Shown: positions 1-6,939, counted from the first letter of the stretch. The stretch is 64,000 nucleotides of DNA from Novosphingobium clariflavum (GCF_026420865.1 NZ_JAPCWC010000007.1:1-64000); one strand, 5' to 3'. Translations and numbers: made by a program. Notes: generated by a model from the letters alone, not told the origin.

Positions 1-729
1 GTTCGCAGCTTGGTTGCGGAAGAAAACCTCAGTAGTGGCCGTGTTTTCACGGCTGGTGCCTGTGGTAACAATAGTGTCAGGAAGGTCTTCAACCTTCCTG
101 AGCCATTCAGCACCGCGCAGTGGCGTGGAAGTTAGGATGATGCGGGGGTGACTGCCTTCACGCACGCAGTTTTGGATGTTTTGCCAGCTAATCTCGCCCT
201 TAGGCCATTTGATAAGCTCGTCAGCATAGGCCCATGACACAGTGAGGCCTCGAATATCCTCTGGATTATCTCCCGTTCTGACAGCCGCACGTGATCCGTT
301 GGGCCACCGCACTTCCAAATGGCGTTCGCTGTAAACGGGCTGGAAATCAGGGGGCGCAAGGGCTTGAAGGCCTGATTTGCCGGTGAAAATAGTAGACCAA
401 AAGTCTTTGTGCGTTGCGGCGACAATGAGGCCTGTTTCACCAGCGAAGTGATAGCGGGCCATTTCATTGAGGGCTGCTGATGCAGCGTGGTTCTTGCCGA
501 AATTTCGGGCCGTTCGCAGAAACCAAACATACCAGCCAGATTCCAGTGGTGGTATTTCCTGCTTTGGTCGCAAGGTAAAAGCTGGGTCTTGTAATTCGTA
601 AAGAACTGCCTGATGCAATTCAGGAGAAAGCTCTAAGGCTCTGGCGATAATTTGCTGGCCTGACAGCCCCTGCTTAATGCATCCTTTTATCCATCCTTTA
701 ACTTTCTTTCGTTGTTCCAATATACTCAC
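1..729 (-). CDS. terL: phage terminase large subunit, N-terminal part (runs off left edge)
   Basis: This is the ATPase and nuclease motor that packages phage DNA into procapsids. The minus-strand frame is open from a GTG at 727-729 to the window edge, giving 243 codons with no stop. The GTG overlaps the stop of the upstream gene (GTGA), which fixes the start. Visible landmarks are a Walker A-like loop (ARNFGKN, near residue 72), the adenine/arginine region, and a Walker B-like YADEL followed by IKW. A later STP motif resembles the ATPase coupling motif. The layout fits the Terminase_6 / GTA-type large subunits. The Walker A Ser/Thr is replaced by Asn, which is unusual. The nuclease domain lies outside the window. 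Family call from sequence pattern only. Confidence 0.8.
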   Translation of the reverse strand, partial: MSILEQRKKVKGWIKGCIKQGLSGQQIIARALELSPELHQAVLYELQDPAFTLRPKQEIPPLESGWYVWFLRTARNFGKNHAASAALNEMARYHFAGETGLIVAATHKDFWSTIFTGKSGLQALAPPDFQPVYSERHLEVRWPNGSRAAVRTGDNPEDIRGLTVSWAYADELIKWPKGEISWQNIQNCVREGSHPRIILTSTPLRGAEWLRKVEDLPDTIVTTGTSRENTATTEVFFRNQAAN

Positions 730-1313
730 TCGATAGGCTTCTCCTGATCGTTATTTTCAGTTGGGTTTTGGTCTATGATCGCCCCAATGTCCGCGTATTC
801 TGCGGCTTGAATATCGATCACATCGATTGCTTTGCTCAAGGTCTTGGCCTGAGCCAATTCCATCTTCTCAAGATGCTGGATGCGCTTCTCTTCAGCTTCA
901 TACTTTTTGAGAATGGCTTCCTCGACCTTGATCGCATTGGCTGCGCGGTCCTTGGATTTCATATCGCCATAGAGCAGTTCCATCAGCGCGATATCCAAGC
1001 TGGTTTCGACGTGCTTCTCTGCGAATTCCTCACGGCTGATGCCGTTGACGTAGACCGCTTTGATTTTCTTACGGACCGAGACGACGATATCCTCAGCCTC
1101 GTTCTTCCATGCTGCTGGGGTATGCAGGCGCACATGGGGAACGGCAGGCGTAACAGGGTCTTCCAGAATTGCGCTGATAAGCTCTCTGCCGCTTTCCTCG
1201 TCAGGAATGTACGTATGCAGGGGATCGCGCTCGTAAGGCGCTGAGAGGGGCGATTTTGGGCTGTTTCGCAGTTCACGGCGCTCAATGGCGCGGGGATCGT
1301 CTTTGTCGGTCAT
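726..1313 (-). CDS. unknown phage protein, possible small terminase subunit
   Basis: A 195-residue hydrophilic protein directly upstream of the terminase large subunit, overlapping it by four bases (stop TGA within GTGA). The position is the usual one for the DNA-recognising small terminase subunit, but I do not recognise a specific family and see no clear N-terminal helix-turn-helix. The middle (roughly residues 85-160) is charged and helical with heptad-like spacing, so a coiled coil or oligomerisation helix is plausible. The C-terminus is acidic. The small-terminase role is inferred from context only. Confidence 0.5.
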   Translation of the reverse strand: MTDKDDPRAIERRELRNSPKSPLSAPYERDPLHTYIPDEESGRELISAILEDPVTPAVPHVRLHTPAAWKNEAEDIVVSVRKKIKAVYVNGISREEFAEKHVETSLDIALMELLYGDMKSKDRAANAIKVEEAILKKYEAEEKRIQHLEKMELAQAKTLSKAIDVIDIQAAEYADIGAIIDQNPTENNDQEKPIE

Positions 1314-1386
1314 CCCGTATTTAGCGGACTCACTGCTTTTCTAGGACTTCGCGTTGAGCTATGCCTTTGACAAACAGAGGTGTTCT

Positions 1387-2103
1387 ATGTCCAAGGAAGT
1401 CGAAGAAGCCGCACGGGAATTCATCGCTAATAAGCCCAATGCTCGTGCATCGAAGGCATTGAGGGCGATTCTTGAGCGCGGAACTGTAACAACACGCGAA
1501 TTGAATAAAATTGGCTACGACCATCCCCCGCGCGCCATTGCTGACGCAGTGGACAATGGCATTCCCATCAAGAAAGAGATGATTAAGGCTGACGATGGGA
1601 AGCGAATGGCTCGATATAGCTTAGGGGAACCTGGCCAGTTGCGTGGTGGGCAGGCTGGACGTGCAAACTTCTCCAAGGCGTTCAAGACTAAGATCGTCAA
1701 GCACTATGGCGAAGTTGACACGATCACAGGTTGGGAAGTTTCTGGCCGTACGCTGCAAATCGATCATCGCGTTCCATATCGTGTTGGTGGCGATGCTGGA
1801 ATGAAAGAGCAAGATGTTGGATCATTCATGTTGCTCAGTGGAAGCTCTCAGCGGGCTAAATCATTTTCATGCGAGAATTGTGAAAATTGGACCACAATCC
1901 ACGACGAAGCGATTTGTCGCACATGCTACTGGGCATTTCCTGAGGCGTACACGCACGTTGCCATGCGCGAGGTGCGGCGCGCTGATGTGGTTTGGCAGGA
2001 TGGTGAAACCAAGCAGTTTGATGCTCTTAACAAGCTGGCGCACGAGCAAGGCACGACTGTTAGCCAGCTTGTTAAAGATGCAGCGAAGAAGCTGCTAGAC
2101 TAG
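1387..2103 (+). CDS. HNH nuclease, probable type II restriction endonuclease
   Basis: A 238-residue protein. The ATG at 1387 is preferred over one at 1354 because AGAGG sits six bases upstream. The N-terminal half contains a winged-helix-like stretch (around residues 20-80). The centre carries a beta-beta-alpha metal nuclease signature with IDHRVPYRVGGD, followed by a four-cysteine zinc site (CENC then CRTC). Its 3' end overlaps by nine bases, tail to tail, with a D12-class adenine methyltransferase. A winged helix plus HNH nuclease next to a cognate-looking methylase strongly suggests a restriction-modification pair that cuts unmodified DNA. The recognition site cannot be read from the sequence. 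Alternatives are a homing-type or phage-packaging HNH nuclease, but the partner gene makes restriction likelier. Confidence 0.7.
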   Translation: MSKEVEEAAREFIANKPNARASKALRAILERGTVTTRELNKIGYDHPPRAIADAVDNGIPIKKEMIKADDGKRMARYSLGEPGQLRGGQAGRANFSKAFKTKIVKHYGEVDTITGWEVSGRTLQIDHRVPYRVGGDAGMKEQDVGSFMLLSGSSQRAKSFSCENCENWTTIHDEAICRTCYWAFPEAYTHVAMREVRRADVVWQDGETKQFDALNKLAHEQGTTVSQLVKDAAKKLLD

Positions 2104-3000
2104 CATCTCGTGTTGCTGAGCAGCCTGTTCTTTACCAACTCGTATGTTCACAAAGTCGGCTTCCAAATCAGATGACAGGTACAGGCTTTCGATAGTTTCG
2201 TCAGCCTTACCTGATAACGTGGCTTGGCTTGATCGGCCCGTATGAATGAATGTCTGGGTCATGCCCAAATGAGACGGGAGCGGCGGACCATAAGTCTTCT
2301 CGCCTGTTGATCCATCATATGACAGGGCGACAGATAGACCTCTTGCCAGCACTTGTTCGAGTCCTTCGACCAACCGCTCTTGTGTCATCTGCTCCGCGTA
2401 ACGTAGATCGCGACCGACTGAGGTTCCCATGTATGGTGGGTCAAGATAGATAAAATCCCCTACTTGCGCGTCATGTACAGTCGTCTGCCAGTCACCTGTA
2501 ACCACCTCCGTTCGCCCCTTTAGCAGCTTGCTGACGCCGTACACCTGATTAGCCATCTTGCTTGGATTCATTCCCAAGCGTCGCTTATCCACGGACTGCG
2601 TGAAATGCCCCTTGCGATTGAACCGCACGGCGTTTTTTACGCAACGACAAAGCAGATAGAGCAGGTCGACAGGATCTTCATGCTCGTTGAAGCGTGATCG
2701 CACATCGTTGAACCAATGCCCCTCTGCATCGGTCTGACCGTTCCAAACAGTCTCGTACTTTTCCGCGACATGATCGGGTTCATTGATGATGAGTGTCCAA
2801 AGCGCCGCAAGTGATGGAAGCGAGTCTCCAAGCACGATCCGCTCTGGATTGCGCATTGTCGCCGCCCAGATTGACATCGCGGCAGACCCAGCAAACGGCT
2901 CATACCAAGTGCCGATTGTCTCAGGGACGGTTTTGCCGATCGCCTCTGCCAGACGACGCTTACTGCCTTGGTACGGTATGGGGTGCGGTAGCTTGCTCAT
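2095..3000 (-). CDS. D12-class (Dam-like) N6-adenine DNA methyltransferase
   Basis: A 301-residue methyltransferase that transfers a methyl group from S-adenosylmethionine to adenine N6 in a specific DNA site. The start MSKLPHPIPYQGSKRR matches motif X of the D12 class. Motif I is EPFAGSA near residue 34, and the catalytic motif IV is LDPPYMG near residue 190. A target recognition region lies between them (about 70-180). It is convergent with, and overlaps by nine bases, the HNH nuclease gene, as expected for a modification partner. A short open frame ends in an ATGA overlap with this start codon. An orphan regulatory methylase is possible but less likely given the neighbour. Confidence 0.88.
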   Translation of the reverse strand: MSKLPHPIPYQGSKRRLAEAIGKTVPETIGTWYEPFAGSAAMSIWAATMRNPERIVLGDSLPSLAALWTLIINEPDHVAEKYETVWNGQTDAEGHWFNDVRSRFNEHEDPVDLLYLLCRCVKNAVRFNRKGHFTQSVDKRRLGMNPSKMANQVYGVSKLLKGRTEVVTGDWQTTVHDAQVGDFIYLDPPYMGTSVGRDLRYAEQMTQERLVEGLEQVLARGLSVALSYDGSTGEKTYGPPLPSHLGMTQTFIHTGRSSQATLSGKADETIESLYLSSDLEADFVNIRVGKEQAAQQHEMLV

Positions 3001-3149
3001 TCATCGGCCTCTTTGAACCCTATGGGTCTAGGCGGTAGCGCGTCTGCCCGCAAACTCGCAAGCCAGATGAGGAATTCATTCACACTTTGTTCTGCAATCC
3101 ACCAAACGCGGGCGCCATCTTGAGGCCTGCAGACTGGGCGAGCGATACC
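2997..3149 (-). pseudogene. short start-less frame coupled to the methyltransferase, AlpA-like remnant?
   Basis: A 50-codon frame on the minus strand whose TGA overlaps the methyltransferase ATG (ATGA). It encodes a peptide with RPQDGARVWWIAEQ and then VNEFLIWLASLR, reminiscent of the C-terminal half of AlpA-type small DNA-binding regulators. No ATG lies in frame. A GTG inside would give only 28 residues, and a TAG precedes the frame. An adjacent frame starting at the ATG at 3196 (MARHYLSDTRQG) could join it by a one-base shift near 3140. This may be a decayed regulator, a frameshifted control gene or a leader. Weak evidence apart from the stop/start coupling. Confidence 0.3.
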
Positions 3150-3371
3150 CTAAAGGCTGAACCTTGGCGTGTGTCAGACAGGTAGTGCCTTGCCATTCCA
3201 AAGCCATGTCAACCTATGTCTTTACCATCCACCAAGATAACGATAGTCAATAAAAAACAGACAAAGCCTGACTTTACCATAGCAATCAGGCTTATTAACT
3301 GACACTCACCATGGACCATACAGCAAGAAAAAAGAAGTCAATACCATCTTTTTTGGCTAGATGGCTCGACT

Positions 3372-3634
3372 TTGACATATCAGACTATAGGTAGAAGATA
3401 TGGAGGTCTGTCCACCCTTGATGGTGCTGAACGATGACCCAAACCACCCACAGAACCATGTCGAGCGATTAATTAGACGAAATAAAAATATATTTGTCTG
3501 ATTCTGCTCGATTCGACATATCGCCAGTGTAGGCATTAATGGTGGAGGTCTGCCTTGGATATTAAGATCAGAATAATGATCTTAAACTATCGACACTATT
3601 AGTGATGGTGTTAGGTAATATATGTGGGGGTCTG
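3372..3634 (+). repeat. three composite direct repeats (TYGACA ... GGRGGTCTG)
   Basis: Three units share a TYGACA box followed 30-36 bases later by GGRGGTCTGYC. The boxes are at 3372/3402, 3513/3544 and 3590/3626. Two of the units also share GACATATC. The first half resembles a -35 element, so these could be repeated promoters or operator pairs for a phage regulator. Seen directly; function inferred. Confidence 0.5.
3562..3585. promoter_or_regulatory. perfect 9-bp inverted repeat, operator-like
   Basis: TTAAGATCA, a six-base spacer (GAATAA), then TGATCTTAA. It lies between the second and third composite repeats. There is no GC-rich stem, so a protein binding site is likelier than a terminator. 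Confidence 0.45.
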
Positions 3635-3704
3635 CCTTCATGGTATGAGCCTGATATCCAGACAGGAAAAACCCTACGATTTCCGCCTTTCCTGATCGCT
3701 TGCC

Positions 3705-3721
3705 ATACGCTCAGAGCGTAT
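3705..3721. promoter_or_regulatory. palindromic operator upstream of higB
   Basis: ATACGCT, CAG, AGCGTAT, ending ten bases before the higB start codon and overlapping a TATA-rich stretch that could be the -10 element. The position suits autoregulation by the HigA antitoxin, which carries a helix-turn-helix. Site seen directly; binding inferred. Confidence 0.55.
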
Positions 3722-3731
3722 ATACAATGGC

Positions 3732-4067
3732 ATGGAACAGAAGCACACGATTGTCGAAACGCAGCCCTACATAAAGCAGGCAGAGCGCATTGGTCTAAGC
3801 CCCACTGAGATGGCTGCGATTAAGCTGTATCTCGCTGAGAACCCCACAGCAGGGGACATTATCAAAGGTAGTGGGGGCGTCAGGAAAGTGCGCTTCTCAC
3901 GCCCAGGAACGGGCAAGAGTGGTGGGGTACGGTTGTTCACGTTCTACTGGACTATCGACGAACCGCTGTTCCTGCTTTGGGTGATCGCAAAGACGCAGCA
4001 GGCGAATGTAAGCCCTCAGTTCGTGAATGCGCTGCATGACGTGGTGAAGGAATTGAAGAATGGATAA
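3732..4067 (+). CDS. higB: HigB/RelE-family toxin
   Basis: A 111-residue basic protein of the RelE/ParE/HigB fold, expected to act as a ribosome-associated mRNA interferase that stops translation. The core pattern includes IIKGSGGVRKVRFSRPGTGK and the strand RLFTFYWTIDEPLFLLWVIAK, typical of this family. It precedes and overlaps by eight bases a Xre-type antitoxin gene, the toxin-first order of HigBA systems. Expression is probably repressed through the palindrome at 3705-3721. In a prophage such a pair may stabilise the element or act in phage defence. Confidence 0.85.
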   Translation: MEQKHTIVETQPYIKQAERIGLSPTEMAAIKLYLAENPTAGDIIKGSGGVRKVRFSRPGTGKSGGVRLFTFYWTIDEPLFLLWVIAKTQQANVSPQFVNALHDVVKELKNG

Positions 4068-4326
4068 GGAAGACGAAGAAGGCATCCTCGCTGGGCTTCG
4101 TGAGGCGGTGGACGATATCAAGGCTCGTCGTGCCGCCAAGGTGAAAGCCATCCGTGCGAAGACCCAGCTATCGCAACCTGCATTCGCTGCCCGTTACCAT
4201 CTGTCCGTTCGCACGGTGCAGAATTGGGAAAGCGGAAAGTCAATCGATGGTGTCGGACAGACTTTGCTCAAGCTGATCGATCGTGATCCTTCTTTGGTTG
4301 ACAAAATGCTGAATGGTCCAGCTTAG
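4060..4326 (+). CDS. higA: HigA-type antitoxin, Xre helix-turn-helix
   Basis: An 88-residue protein with a helix-turn-helix at about residues 36-60 (LSQPAFAARYHLSVRTVQNW), the form found in HigA/NadS-like antitoxins. The N-terminal 30 residues are acidic and helical and would wrap the toxin. Its ATG overlaps the toxin's 3' end, so translation is probably coupled. It should neutralise the toxin and repress the operon through the upstream palindrome. Confidence 0.85.
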   Translation: MDKEDEEGILAGLREAVDDIKARRAAKVKAIRAKTQLSQPAFAARYHLSVRTVQNWESGKSIDGVGQTLLKLIDRDPSLVDKMLNGPA

Positions 4327-4349
4327 GATTTCTGCGGTTTCTTGGCTCT

Positions 4350-4389
4350 TTTTCTGGTCGTTTTTGGCCTTTTCTGGTCTTTTCTGGGT
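4350..4389 (+). repeat. four phased 10-bp repeats (TTTTCTGGTC-like)
   Basis: Units start at 4350, 4360, 4370 and 4380, each close to TTTTCTGGTC, and a TTGACA begins at 4389. The exact ten-base period puts the T-tracts on one face of the helix, so bent DNA or an upstream promoter element is possible. The stretch from 4327 to 4548 contains no gene I can support. Confidence 0.5.
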
Positions 4390-4548
4390 TGACAGGGTGG
4401 AGGAAAGAAAGGCCCAGATTCAGCCCATCCTCCTGTCTGACCGTCACCATTCAGCTTAGCAGTCACGCATTCGTTCCAACCATCTATCCGTATGGTTCGA
4501 TTTCAGCGTATGTCACTTCTCGTGGCTTTTCTGCATTGGGGCATTTGA

Positions 4549-4929
4549 ATGGGGCAGCTTCCTACCTTCGTGACGGACATTGATGGCTGGTCTGTCGTCG
4601 GTGCTATCTTTAAGTGGATCGTATTGCCTTCCACTGTTGCCAGTATCGTTTCATGGATAACTACCAATAAGAATATCGATGCTCAGCGCGAGAGATTGCG
4701 TCGTGAGTTTCAGTTAGAGTATGCCATTGAGGCAGCTATCCAGACGCTCTTATCCAGTGAAAACTATGCGATGCGTTCGTTCGATAAAATCAGGCACCAT
4801 CTGTCTGGTTTTGCTGATGACGAACTGAGGCGGTATCTCATTCGCGCAGGGGCAGTCAGGTTCTCTGGCGACGGTGAAAAGGAAATGTGGGGACTGCTTG
4901 AGCGGCACAAGGGCGGCGTGTTCAAGTAG
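4549..4929 (+). CDS. unknown small membrane-anchored protein
   Basis: A 126-residue protein I do not recognise. An N-terminal hydrophobic stretch (about residues 14-38, VVGAIFKWIVLPSTVASIVSW) looks like one membrane helix. It is followed by a charged helical region and a C-terminal segment rich in Arg and Glu. It is separated by 23 bases from a second membrane-anchored protein and probably co-transcribed with it. The pair sits between higBA and the early gene chain, a place where prophages often carry accessory (moron) genes such as exclusion or defence functions. That role is inference. Confidence 0.5.
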   Translation: MGQLPTFVTDIDGWSVVGAIFKWIVLPSTVASIVSWITTNKNIDAQRERLRREFQLEYAIEAAIQTLLSSENYAMRSFDKIRHHLSGFADDELRRYLIRAGAVRFSGDGEKEMWGLLERHKGGVFK

Positions 4930-4952
4930 GATCGGGCTTTAGGGGAAATTGA

Positions 4953-5648
4953 ATGTGCCATTGCGGCATCGAGTTGGATTGGTTGCCATCCGTCATCGCG
5001 TGGCTGGATAAATGGCAGACGCTCATCACTGGCTTCATGGCCCTTGGTGCGGCTTTCGTCGCCTTACAGCCTGTCAGGAAGCAACTTGCCCTCATGCGCG
5101 CCCAAAACAACGTCATGGTGCGTGAAACCATCGGGCATATGATTACCCAACTGGATCAGCATCGCGCCAGCTTGGACGAAATCACAGGCAAGACTATTAG
5201 CGAGATTTCCAGCAGCCTGTGGCACTTTGAGCAGTATGGCCCCAAGGGCATCGATGAATGGGCATCAGCTACCCACAGTTCGTTCAACACGGTGCAGGAG
5301 GGCCTAAAAGCTCTATTCATCACGGCCCACGACGTTGCAGCCGTAGAGAGCCAGAAGGAGCATTTGCTGGCAGTCTCTGCAGAACTGTCGAGTTGCCTGT
5401 GGGACATTGTTGCCCCTGTCTATGCGGTGATGTGGCCTGAGGAAAACACATGGACAGACGAGGAAAGCAAGGCGGCTGATGTGAGGGCCGTTGAGGCGCA
5501 GAAGGAACTGGAAGACAGGAACGCGGCTGTCTCGTTGGCTATACGCCAGTTGAGGGAAGCCTACGCCAATCAGCGCGCGGTGCTGGTGCGCCAGTTGCGT
5601 GTGATCGACGATGGATTGCTCAATGGCGTTGCCCTGAAAGAAACCTGA
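4953..5648 (+). CDS. unknown membrane-anchored coiled-coil protein
   Basis: A 231-residue protein with AGGGGA seven bases before the ATG. The N-terminus (about residues 24-42, TLITGFMALGAAFVALQPV) is one hydrophobic helix. The rest is largely helical with many Gln, Glu and Ala, suggesting a cytoplasmic or periplasmic coiled coil. No family is recognised. Together with the preceding gene it forms a two-gene cassette bounded on both sides by TTTTCWGG-type repeats. Confidence 0.5.
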   Translation: MCHCGIELDWLPSVIAWLDKWQTLITGFMALGAAFVALQPVRKQLALMRAQNNVMVRETIGHMITQLDQHRASLDEITGKTISEISSSLWHFEQYGPKGIDEWASATHSSFNTVQEGLKALFITAHDVAAVESQKEHLLAVSAELSSCLWDIVAPVYAVMWPEENTWTDEESKAADVRAVEAQKELEDRNAAVSLAIRQLREAYANQRAVLVRQLRVIDDGLLNGVALKET

Positions 5649-5709
5649 TTTTCAGGGATTCTGCTGTTTTTAGGCTTATCAAACCCCCGTTTTCTGGGGC
5701 TTTTCAGGG
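5649..5709 (+). repeat. TTTTCWGGG repeat cluster downstream of the membrane pair
   Basis: Copies at 5649 (TTTTCAGGG), 5667 (TTTTTAGGC), 5690 (TTTTCTGGGG) and 5701 (TTTTCAGGG). They resemble the cluster at 4350-4389 on the other side of the two membrane genes. The CCCCC at about 5684 and GGGG at 5696 could also form a weak stem. Confidence 0.4.
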
Positions 5710-5743
5710 CATTTATGGGTATGAAATCAGAGGGATTTCGCTC

Positions 5744-5896
5744 TCAGCTATAGTACATGGGCCTTGGTGGATCGCGGCGGGTTATCCTCTTTCGCAGGGC
5801 CATCCGCTCGTCTCTGCTCATGTTCGTTACGTCGATACCTTCGCCGTTTTGGAACGCCTTGATGCAGGTTTGTCCGTGTTGTTCAGTCTTCTTCAT
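5744..5896 (-). CDS. small basic protein, unknown
   Basis: Fifty residues from the ATG at 5894-5896 (an ATG two codons earlier at 5902 is also possible). The C-terminal half (SRDERMALRKRITRRDPPRP) is strongly basic. It overlaps the 3' end of the 98-residue gene by 14 bases and is last in the leftward chain of small genes. No family recognised; coding is plausible from position and composition only. Confidence 0.4.
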   Translation of the reverse strand: MKKTEQHGQTCIKAFQNGEGIDVTNMSRDERMALRKRITRRDPPRPMYYS

Positions 5897-6179
5897 CGTC
5901 ATCGCTACAGAAAAACCAAGCCAGTCCTTCAGGAGTATCGAGAACTGAATCACAAAAATGCAGCATGTAGTGGAAATCTGGGTCGTTCTCTGCGCGGGCT
6001 GCATACTCGGCGCTTTTGCGTTTAAAAGCCTCAAGGGATTGGTCATCGTCATTGCAAATGCAGACGGTATTGTCCTGATCCATAGCGATCATTGCGCTGT
6101 CTTTGGCCTTTAGTAGTCGGATTATCAGGGCTTCGCAGTCCTTTTCCTCTTGTGTCATTTCAGGTTCATTGTCGTTCAT
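5883..6179 (-). CDS. small acidic protein, unknown
   Basis: A 98-residue protein, very acidic, ending in a DDDEED tail. AAGGAG lies about eleven bases before the ATG at 6179. It contains several cysteines but no obvious metal motif. It belongs to the leftward operon of small phage genes. Highly acidic small phage proteins are often DNA mimics or inhibitors of host proteins; that is speculation here. Confidence 0.55.
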   Translation of the reverse strand: MNDNEPEMTQEEKDCEALIIRLLKAKDSAMIAMDQDNTVCICNDDDQSLEAFKRKSAEYAARAENDPDFHYMLHFCDSVLDTPEGLAWFFCSDDDEED

Positions 6180-6273
6180 TCGATAAGGTTCTCCTTAATT
6201 CAGTTAGCATGGCATTGTGCAGTTTAAGCGTCATTTCGTATAGCGTAGATGTAAGTCTATTAATTGCAGTCAA
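6166..6273 (-). CDS. possible 35-residue sORF with TTG start
   Basis: A TTG at 6271-6273 overlaps the stop of the preceding small gene (TTTGA) and opens a 35-codon frame. It ends inside the start of the acidic gene. It would fill the only gap in an otherwise gapless chain of overlapping genes. No homology recognised; low confidence. Confidence 0.25.
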   Translation of the reverse strand: MTAINRLTSTLYEMTLKLHNAMLTELRRTLSNERQ

Positions 6274-6440
6274 ATGATGATCCTCGCAGCGATTAAGTCC
6301 GCTTCTGTGTTGAAGGTTATGCAGAGTATGTCTCTGTCATCGTTCGTATAGCCAAACTCGAATTGCAGGCCGTTCGCTTTCAGGGCCAGATATGCGTCTA
6401 TGAAAGCGTCTGCTGTAAGCGTGATGCTGAGGTCTATCAC
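6270..6440 (-). CDS. tandem paralogue C, small unknown phage protein
   Basis: Fifty-six residues from a GTG at 6438-6440 that overlaps the stop of paralogue B (GTGA). The C-terminus (FNTEADLIAARIII) aligns with the ends of paralogues A (FATETDLTAARLLL) and B (FKSEIDLTAARLLL). A GAGG nine bases upstream, inside the repeat, serves as ribosome binding site. The GTG start makes it easy to miss. Function unknown. Confidence 0.55.
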   Translation of the reverse strand: MIDLSITLTADAFIDAYLALKANGLQFEFGYTNDDRDILCITFNTEADLIAARIII

Positions 6441-6691
6441 AGGAGCAACCTCGCTGCTGTGAGGTCTATTTCACTCTTGAATGCGATGACGGCCTTTGAT
6501 TCTGCGCCGCCATATGAATGGGCGACTGCTTCGAATGACACCATCATGTGGTCGATTTCATGCACAGCGAGCATTCTGGAATAGTAATTTAATCCTATTA
6601 CGATGCCATCCAATGTGAACGATGCTTCAAATGGATAATCGCGAAGGCGTTCTTCAAAATCGCCGCTCTCTTTCAATTTGGGTTGGGTCAT
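6437..6691 (-). CDS. tandem paralogue B, small unknown phage protein
   Basis: Eighty-four residues from the ATG at 6689-6691, which overlaps the stop of paralogue A (ATGA). The last ten residues, IDLTAARLLL, nearly match the end of paralogue A, and the DNA there is a 26-base exact repeat. It is slightly acidic, with a histidine-rich centre (HEIDHMM). No family recognised. The overlap, the ribosome binding site inside the repeat and the paralogy all support coding. Confidence 0.6.
   Translation of the reverse strand: MTQPKLKESGDFEERLRDYPFEASFTLDGIVIGLNYYSRMLAVHEIDHMMVSFEAVAHSYGGAESKAVIAFKSEIDLTAARLLL
6441..6466. repeat. 26-bp direct repeat, copy 1
   Basis: Identical to 6692-6717. On the minus strand it encodes DLTAARLL at the end of paralogue B and contains the GAGG used by paralogue C. 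Confidence 0.9.
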
Positions 6692-6939
6692 AGGAGCAAC
6701 CTCGCTGCTGTGAGGTCGGTTTCTGTGGCGAAATATATGCGGCCGTAGATACGGTGGAAGCCGCGTTTCCAAGGTCCAGCGTTCACCACATCAATACGGG
6801 CGATCTTGATTCCGAAAGGTTCAAACTGACTGGCCCACCATTGAGTGAACCCATTAATCTGCGTCTGGGGCGATGCTTCGCCCTCAAGCGCAGCGCCAAT
6901 AGGCTTCTCGATGTAATCAGCTTCATAGACATTGTTCAT
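6688..6939 (-). CDS. tandem paralogue A, small unknown phage protein
   Basis: Eighty-three residues. The ATG at 6937-6939 is chosen because it overlaps the stop of the upstream gene by four bases. The C-terminus RIYFATETDLTAARLLL is shared with the two downstream paralogues. The middle is rich in aromatic residues (INGFTQWWASQFEPFGIK), suggesting a compact alpha-beta fold. Function unknown. It is the first copy of a tandem triplication in which each copy's end encodes the next copy's ribosome binding site. Confidence 0.6.
   Translation of the reverse strand: MNNVYEADYIEKPIGAALEGEASPQTQINGFTQWWASQFEPFGIKIARIDVVNAGPWKRGFHRIYGRIYFATETDLTAARLLL
6692..6717. repeat. 26-bp direct repeat, copy 2
   Basis: Identical to 6441-6466. 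It encodes the end of paralogue A and the ribosome binding site of paralogue B. A diverged third copy lies at about 6273-6300, at the end of paralogue C. Confidence 0.9.

Larger units (their letters stand above)
3150..3731. promoter_or_regulatory. AT-rich non-coding control region between methylase and higBA
   Basis: About 580 bases with no convincing gene on either strand. It is AT-richer than its surroundings and holds a three-copy composite repeat, a perfect palindrome at 3562-3585 and an operator-like palindrome just before higB. A TTGACA box occurs at 3372. It probably carries the promoters for higBA and for the leftward methylase. Confidence 0.55.

Noticed and set aside
132..530. A 132-codon ATG-initiated minus-strand frame
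   Set aside because: It overlaps, in another frame, the GTG-started terminase frame that has recognisable ATPase motifs and runs the full length from 729 to the edge.
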